Positions 7,285 through 11,347 of a stretch of DNA of 11,347 nt are shown one piece after another. A program made the translations under genes and the position numbers. The stretch is taken from positions 1 to 11,347 of the forward strand of contig CAZYFI010000045.1 of the NCBI GenBank assembly GCA_964646985.1. The letters run 5' to 3'. This DNA is from UBA2253 sp964646985 (GTDB lineage Bacteria; Bacillota_I; Bacilli_A; ML615J-28; CAG-698). Under the pieces are notes generated by a model that made no database searches, had not been told where the DNA came from, and saw nothing but the letters and a program-made list of their open reading frames with translations. Each line of letters starts with the position of its first letter. Within the stretch, counting starts at the first letter, position 1.

Positions 7285-8067
7285 TTAAAATTCACCTTCA
7301 CATATTTTTTCTGCTGGTGCTGTCAATAATATTTCTTCTTGTTCATTTTGTTCTAACAACATTTCCCCAAGCAAAACTTGAATCTTTACTTTGTCTGCAC
7401 AATAATCTTTGCTTTTCCCAATGATAAAACTTGCTGCAGCACCGGTGCCACAAGCCAAAGTCCAACCAACACCACGTTCATAAGTTCGTATTTTAAAATG
7501 ATTGCGATCCATCACTTGTACAAAATTAATATTGGCTTGTTTTGAAAACAAAGGATATTCGGAAAGTTTTGGTCCCATTTCTAATACTTGTTCGGAATCA
7601 ATATTTAGCACAAAAGTAACAATGTGAGTTGTTCCAGTATGTACAGCGCTCACACGCATTCCCATAATCGATTGATTTAAAAAATCACTTTGTGGTGTTT
7701 TAATGTCCATCAAATCAGAACTATAGCTAGGTTTTCCCAAATTACTTTTCCATAACCCATCCGCAATTCTTTCGAGACTTTTAACTCCAGCTTTGGTATA
7801 AACATCAAAACTATCGCTTGAAACCAATTTATTTTGATAACAATATTCACCAAAACAGCGCAGTCCATTGCCGCACATTGTCCCTTCACTTCCATCCATA
7901 TTAAAAAAACGCATGGTAAGTGGTTCTTGGTAAACAACGATTAGTCCATCCGCACCTACGCCAATATGGCGGTCACACAAGTTGATGGCAACTTGGGAAT
8001 AATCATAGTTCCCACTTTTCATAATGATAAAATCATTTCCTAATCCGTGATATTTTGCAAACTTCAT
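7285..8067 (-). CDS. dapF: Diaminopimelate epimerase family protein
   Basis: DapF is a PLP-independent two-cysteine epimerase that converts LL- to meso-diaminopimelate for lysine and peptidoglycan synthesis. The 260-residue protein has the duplicated DapF fold. Visible parts are KYHGLGNDF (5-13), GVGADGL (36-42), FNMDGSEGTMCGNGLRC (55-71) with catalytic Cys65, NINFVQ (179-184), YERGVG (196-201) and LACGTGAA (204-211) with catalytic Cys206. Two conserved spots differ: the usual GNPH reads GTTH (145-148), and GVGET reads GVGWT (199-203). The first Asn contacts substrate in studied DapF enzymes, so the protein may be a divergent subgroup or act on another amino acid (inference). The ATG at 8067 has AGAGGT at good spacing; an upstream ATG at 8088 lies inside the -10 box. 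It forms a one-gene unit, and no other lysine-pathway gene is in the window. Confidence 0.88.
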   Translation of the reverse strand: MKFAKYHGLGNDFIIMKSGNYDYSQVAINLCDRHIGVGADGLIVVYQEPLTMRFFNMDGSEGTMCGNGLRCFGEYCYQNKLVSSDSFDVYTKAGVKSLERIADGLWKSNLGKPSYSSDLMDIKTPQSDFLNQSIMGMRVSAVHTGTTHIVTFVLNIDSEQVLEMGPKLSEYPLFSKQANINFVQVMDRNHFKIRTYERGVGWTLACGTGAAASFIIGKSKDYCADKVKIQVLLGEMLLEQNEQEEILLTAPAEKICEGEF

Positions 8068-8086
8068 TTTGTTACCTCTTGAAATC

Positions 8087-8114
8087 ATTATACACTTAAT
8101 TTTTCTTCAAGCAA
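8087..8114 (-). promoter_or_regulatory. Promoter of dapF
   Basis: The -10 box is a consensus TATAAT (8087-8092). The best -35 match is TTGCTT (8109-8114), 16 bp away, which is weak. Predicted transcription starts near 8080, leaving a leader of only about 13 nt that consists essentially of the AAGAGGT ribosome site. Confidence 0.65.
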
Positions 8115-8115
8115 G

Positions 8116-8156
8116 AAAAAGTCCCAAAAATGAATGAAAACATTTTTGGGACTTTT
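8116..8156 (-). terminator. Intrinsic terminator of pyk
   Basis: A perfect 16-bp stem (8117-8132 with 8141-8156) closes an 8-nt loop just after the pyk stop. The stem contains GTCCC/GGGAC flanked by A/T runs, and a TTTTT-C-TT tail follows on the minus strand. The flanking A run gives a similar T tract on the plus strand, but there is no plus-strand gene to end here. The dapF promoter begins immediately after it. Confidence 0.92.
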
Positions 8157-8157
8157 G

Positions 8158-9576
8158 TTATTCGATATCAATAATACGCATACTATTCGTAGTGCCATGG
8201 GTTTGACCCCAACCAGAAGTCAAAATGATGGTTTGACCAGGTTTGAATCCAAACGCTTTCGCAACTTCATTCGCCATGCGATTGTACGCCAAATAATCAG
8301 TGACATTATCTCTTAAGATAGGAGAAACTCCCCAGTAATATCCTAATTTCTGACAAGTTTCTAAATTATCTGTGACGGCAATGATGGGTACCGAAGGACG
8401 GAACTTACATATACGTTTTGCGGTACCACCTGTTTCCGTAAAGGCTACGATGGCAACAACATTTTCTAATGTGAGTGCCGTTTGCGCAACAGCGATTCCA
8501 ATGGCATCATTGTTCGTTCTTTGACTTGTTTTCATCGAACGAAGCAAGCGATCTTCATAAGGGATTATTTCCTCAATTGCTTTCGCAATAATGTCCATCG
8601 TCTCTACTGCTTCAATCGGATAATCGCCGGCTGCGCTTTCACCCGATAACATAATTGCATCCGATCCATCTAAAATTGCATTGGCAACATCCGATGCTTC
8701 TGCGCGTGTGGGACGAGGATTTGATATCATGGATTCCAGCATATGGGTGGCAGTAATGACTGGTTTTCCTAATTCATTCGCTTTTTGAATGATTTTCTTT
8801 TGGTAAATGGGAACAAGTTGAGGAGATACTTCAACACCCAAATCACCCCTAGCAACCATGACTCCATCCGCAACCATTAATATTTTTTCTAAATTATCAT
8901 AACCTTCTTGGTTTTCGATTTTCGCAATGATTTCCATTGATTCACGGTTGGCAGCTTTTAATATTTCTCTAATTGCAACAACATCACTTTCTCTACGGAT
9001 AAAAGACGCTGCAATAAAATCACACCCATGATTGGCAGCAAACGTCAAGTCTTCACGATCTTTTTGCGAAATAAATGGCATGCTTAATTTTACATTGGGA
9101 ACATTGACGCCTTTACGCGACTTAATGATTCCGGAGTTTTTCACAATACATTTAATCATTTGCGGATTTGTCTCAATGACATCAAGACGCATTTTACCAT
9201 CATCAATCAATAAAAAATCGCCAACTTCAATATCAGAAAACAATTCCGGACTTGAAATGTGAAAACGTTCGCTATTGCCATTGATTTCTGCTTTATAAAT
9301 CAAAACTTCTTGCCCTTTTTTAAAGGCAGCTTGATTGTTCTCAAAGATTCCGGTACGAATTTCTGGGCCTTTGGTATCGGCCATAATTCCGATATGGCGA
9401 TTTAACCGCGCTGATACTTCACGTATAATTTTAATTCTGTTTAAATGTTCTTCATAACTTCCATGAGAAAAATTTAAACGGGCGACATTCATGCCAGCAT
9501 TGATCATTTTTTCTATCATTTCCGGACTTTCAGAAGCCGGTCCAATGGTACATACAATTTTAGTTTTTCTTTTCAT
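8158..9576 (-). CDS. pyk: Pyruvate kinase
   Basis: This enzyme transfers phosphate from phosphoenolpyruvate to ADP, giving pyruvate and ATP, the last step of glycolysis. At 472 residues it has the A, B and C domains but lacks the extra C-terminal PEP-utiliser-like domain found in Bacillus pyruvate kinases. Motifs: CTIGPAS (9-15), NVARLNFSHG (30-39) with the phosphate-binding Arg and Asn, ADTKGPEIRTG (66-76), the lid domain (about 72-165), IIAKIENQEG (216-225) with catalytic Lys219, ARGDLGVE (242-249) with metal-ligand residues, PRPTRAE (287-293) and IMLSGES (308-314). The stretch usually ATQMLDSM or ATQMLESM reads ATHMLESM. The ATG at 9576 follows a strong AAAGGAG site. It has its own promoter and terminator, so it is a single-gene unit, though no terminator separates it from the ABC genes upstream. 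Confidence 0.97.
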   Translation of the reverse strand: MKRKTKIVCTIGPASESPEMIEKMINAGMNVARLNFSHGSYEEHLNRIKIIREVSARLNRHIGIMADTKGPEIRTGIFENNQAAFKKGQEVLIYKAEINGNSERFHISSPELFSDIEVGDFLLIDDGKMRLDVIETNPQMIKCIVKNSGIIKSRKGVNVPNVKLSMPFISQKDREDLTFAANHGCDFIAASFIRRESDVVAIREILKAANRESMEIIAKIENQEGYDNLEKILMVADGVMVARGDLGVEVSPQLVPIYQKKIIQKANELGKPVITATHMLESMISNPRPTRAEASDVANAILDGSDAIMLSGESAAGDYPIEAVETMDIIAKAIEEIIPYEDRLLRSMKTSQRTNNDAIGIAVAQTALTLENVVAIVAFTETGGTAKRICKFRPSVPIIAVTDNLETCQKLGYYWGVSPILRDNVTDYLAYNRMANEVAKAFGFKPGQTIILTSGWGQTHGTTNSMRIIDIE

Positions 9577-9598
9577 AAGGTACTCCTTTATTCACAAG

Positions 9599-9627
9599 AT
9601 TATACACCTTTTCTTTGTTTTTTTCAA
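9599..9627 (-). promoter_or_regulatory. Promoter of pyk
   Basis: In minus-strand sense a -35 box TTGAAA (9622-9627) is separated by exactly 17 bp from a consensus -10 TATAAT (9599-9604). The predicted start near 9592 leaves a leader of about 16 nt carrying AAAGGAG. The -35 box begins only 7 nt after the stop of the upstream permease gene. Confidence 0.8.
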
Positions 9628-9634
9628 CTTATTT

Positions 9635-10423
9635 TTAATCAATAAATTCCCGTTTGGAAAAAGTAAAATAAGCAAAACCCATACTGATAAAGGCTAACAA
9701 AACAAAAACAGTCAAACTGATCCAGTCTATGGTTTTATCTACTTTTAGTAAATTTACGGGATCAGCAAATGTAAAAACAGAAAGATATTTTATTTTTTGT
9801 AACCATTCATTGTTGGTTAGAGTAGAAATAAACGAAAAGATATACATTGGAAAAATAACCAACAATGTGCTCATAGCCTTAACAGAAGCCTTTACTATCG
9901 CTCCTAAAGCAAAACCAAAAGCAGCAATCACATAAAGCATCACAGTAAACAACACAGAAAACAAGGTGAATTGGCCAATTGGTATGGATTCTACTAGCGA
10001 CAATGTCACAATATTTACAACATACAACAAAATAGAAAACAATGTCACTTGAATACAAACTGCCAACCACTTATGAATAAAGAATGAACTTCTAGAGACG
10101 GGTAAAGAATAAATGATGTCACTCGAATGTTCTCGTTCTTCTTTCCCAATTGCGTTAAAGCCTAAAAATATGACATAAATGGAAGCAAGTAACTGCATCA
10201 TCATGCCACCTTCGGTGGCATAGTATTCCATAATAGAATCAGGAATTCCACCAAAAGCATCCAACATATCCATAAATTCAGCCGGGATAGCCGCATACAT
10301 ATCTTTCACCATTGGATATAACACAATTACAAAAACCAACATTGCACAAATAGATACCGTCCAAATAATAAAGCTAACAAAGGACCGTCTTAATTCCATC
10401 CAAATAATTGGTAGTTTAATCAT
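9635..10423 (-). CDS. ABC-2-type transporter permease
   Basis: This 262-residue integral membrane protein has about six predicted helices (roughly 17-37, 74-92, 118-141, 152-177, 184-203 and 234-254). That fits the ABC-2 permease layout used by multidrug, bacteriocin-resistance and cell-surface exporters. The cytosolic loop between helices 2 and 3 carries KEEREHSSDIIYSLPVSRSS (94-113), a pattern typical of ABC-2 permeases where the protein contacts its ATPase. An extracytoplasmic stretch lies between helices 1 and 2 (about 40-72). The ATG at 10423 is chosen because AAAGGAG lies 7 nt upstream; an ATG two codons earlier at 10429 is too close to that site. It overlaps the ATPase gene by 8 nt, so the two are coupled and should form one exporter. 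The substrate cannot be told. Confidence 0.88.
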   Translation of the reverse strand: MIKLPIIWMELRRSFVSFIIWTVSICAMLVFVIVLYPMVKDMYAAIPAEFMDMLDAFGGIPDSIMEYYATEGGMMMQLLASIYVIFLGFNAIGKEEREHSSDIIYSLPVSRSSFFIHKWLAVCIQVTLFSILLYVVNIVTLSLVESIPIGQFTLFSVLFTVMLYVIAAFGFALGAIVKASVKAMSTLLVIFPMYIFSFISTLTNNEWLQKIKYLSVFTFADPVNLLKVDKTIDWISLTVFVLLAFISMGFAYFTFSKREFID

Positions 10424-11282
10424 TTGCATTCTCCTTTTGATAATAGTGTAAAAAGATTTCTTCTAATTGCAAATCATCAATATGTAATTTATTGAGATGG
10501 TATTGGCTTAATTCTTTGATTAACTCATTGATGTCTCCAGAAAATGAATATAAAATTTCATCATGATTTTCCTTTAATTTCATTAAACCAGAACTGTTTA
10601 ATGGAATGACGGGATTGATTATGATTCGTTTATGGCTGGTTTTCTTTAAATTTGTTAACCCTTCTGTAAATAACACTCTACCTTCTTTGATTAAACAAAC
10701 ACGATCACAAATCTTTTCGATGTCATTTAGCACATGACTAGAAAGTAATATGGAAGCCCCACGGTTACGCTCTTTTTCTAACAAAGCAAAAAAACGTTTT
10801 TGGATCAAAGGATCTAATCCTGATGTTGGTTCATCTAAAATGATGAATTCAGGTTCGTGCATGAGGGCAGAAATAATACCTAGTTTCTTTCGATTCCCAA
10901 AAGAGAGTTCTTTGATTTTTCTTTGCATATCTAAATCAAAATACTCACACAGCTCAACAACACGTGATTTCTCGCATTGATGCAATGTTGCTAAATACTC
11001 TAACTGATCTTTGACAGTTAATTCTTGATACATAAAAACTTCACTAGGCATATAACCGATTTTTTCATTCATTTTATAGGATGGTTCTTCACCAAAAACA
11101 AGAACACTTCCGCTTGTCTTTTTAATCAAACCCATAATGATGCGAATGACAGTTGATTTTCCGGCTCCATTTGGGCCGATAAACCCTAAAATTTCTTTTG
11201 GTTCTAAAGAAAAACTTGCATCTTCTACTCCACGGTTTACACCATAATATTTTTTCAGATGATTGATTTCGATTACTTTCAT
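10416..11282 (-). CDS. ABC transporter ATP-binding protein
   Basis: This 288-residue cytosolic ATPase powers the adjacent permease. Motifs: Walker A GPNGAGKST (36-44), a Q-loop region reading GYMPSEVFMY (76-85) with Ser where many ABC proteins have Gln, signature LSFGN (126-130), Walker B FIILDEP (146-152) with catalytic Glu151, the D-loop SGLDP (154-158) and the H-loop His183 in LLSSHV. These signature and Q-loop variants are usual in ATPases paired with ABC-2 permeases of the BcrA/NatA kind. About 90 residues follow the catalytic core, with a less conserved C-terminal domain common in this class. The ATG at 11282 has AGAGGA at 6 nt and begins MKVIEINHLKKYYG, the usual first strand; a longer frame starting at 11321 would begin upstream of the promoter -10 box. 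The downstream permease overlaps by 8 nt. Confidence 0.94.
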   Translation of the reverse strand: MKVIEINHLKKYYGVNRGVEDASFSLEPKEILGFIGPNGAGKSTVIRIIMGLIKKTSGSVLVFGEEPSYKMNEKIGYMPSEVFMYQELTVKDQLEYLATLHQCEKSRVVELCEYFDLDMQRKIKELSFGNRKKLGIISALMHEPEFIILDEPTSGLDPLIQKRFFALLEKERNRGASILLSSHVLNDIEKICDRVCLIKEGRVLFTEGLTNLKKTSHKRIIINPVIPLNSSGLMKLKENHDEILYSFSGDINELIKELSQYHLNKLHIDDLQLEEIFLHYYQKENAND

Positions 11283-11300
11283 ATCATTTCCTCTTGCATT

Positions 11301-11309
11301 ATTATAACA
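11301..11309 (-). promoter_or_regulatory. Extended -10 promoter of the ABC transporter genes
   Basis: In minus-strand sense the sequence reads TGTTATAAT, an extended -10 element with consensus TATAAT at 11301-11306. At -35 spacing there is only a T-rich tract, which belongs to the upstream terminator. The predicted start near 11294 gives a leader of about 12 nt, so the AGAGGA ribosome site lies at the very 5' end of the transcript. Confidence 0.65.
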
Positions 11310-11322
11310 TAAAAATGCCAAT

Positions 11323-11346
11323 AAAAAAAGGACATCTTAGATGTCC
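11323..11346 (-). terminator. Intrinsic terminator of an upstream minus-strand gene outside the window
   Basis: GGACATC-TTA-GATGTCC (11330-11346) forms a 7-bp stem with a tiny loop, or 8 bp with a 1-nt loop. In minus-strand sense it is followed by seven T. It should end transcription of a gene lying beyond the right edge, and isolates the ABC pair as its own unit. The stem may extend past the window end. Confidence 0.75.
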
Positions 11347-11347
11347 A

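Noticed and set aside
8068..8088. Longer dapF start at ATG 8088
   Set aside because: That ATG falls within the -10 box, upstream of the predicted transcription start, and the ribosome site fits the ATG at 8067.
1..11347. Mycoplasma-type genetic code (TGA as Trp), suggested by the AT-rich, compact layout
   Set aside because: deoC and sepF end at TGA in the expected place, including an ATGA junction with ylmG.
1..11347. Mobile element, CRISPR array, prophage or defence system
   Set aside because: No transposase, integrase, direct-repeat array or defence-type domain was seen; the genes are housekeeping genes in one orientation.

Overview
The window is a compact, AT-rich stretch of chromosome in which every recognisable gene lies on the minus strand, so it reads from high to low coordinates. 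Gene content and order point to a low-GC Gram-positive (Bacillota/Bacilli-like) bacterium. The evidence is a ylmE-sepF-ylmG-ileS cell-division block, strong AGGAGG-type ribosome sites, sigma-A-type promoters and intrinsic terminators. TAA, TAG and TGA are all used as stops, including TGA for deoC and sepF, so this is not a mycoplasma-type code. The genus cannot be named from the sequence alone.

Layout in transcription order: (1) at the right edge, a terminator of a gene outside the window, then a two-gene ABC transporter (ATPase and ABC-2-type permease) with an extended -10 promoter; (2) pyruvate kinase (pyk) with its own promoter and a strong terminator; (3) a diaminopimelate-epimerase-family gene (dapF) with its own promoter and terminator; (4) a seven-gene apparent operon from a near-consensus promoter at about 7080: yggS/ylmE (PLP-binding protein), sepF, ylmG (YggT family), ileS, an unrecognised 285-residue protein, deoC and deoD, ending in a hairpin that contains the deoD stop codon; (5) the N-terminal 242 codons of an M16-like, YfmF-type protein running off the left edge.

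The genes of block 4 are separated by -8 to +24 nt, with TAATG and ATGA junctions that indicate translational coupling. The block therefore appears to join septum assembly (SepF, YlmG), isoleucyl-tRNA charging and deoxynucleoside salvage (DeoD releases deoxyribose-1-phosphate; DeoC cleaves deoxyribose-5-phosphate). The phosphopentomutase that links the two salvage steps is not in the window.

Most of the window is ordinary housekeeping DNA. The items most worth a second look are the unrecognised gene locked between ileS and deoC, the altered pocket residues in the DapF-like protein, the loss of ylmH and divIVA from the division cluster, and a recurring promoter architecture with very short predicted leaders. 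I see no mobile element, CRISPR array, tRNA, rRNA or prophage. No gene-free stretch exceeds 300 bases; the longest is 7028-7284.
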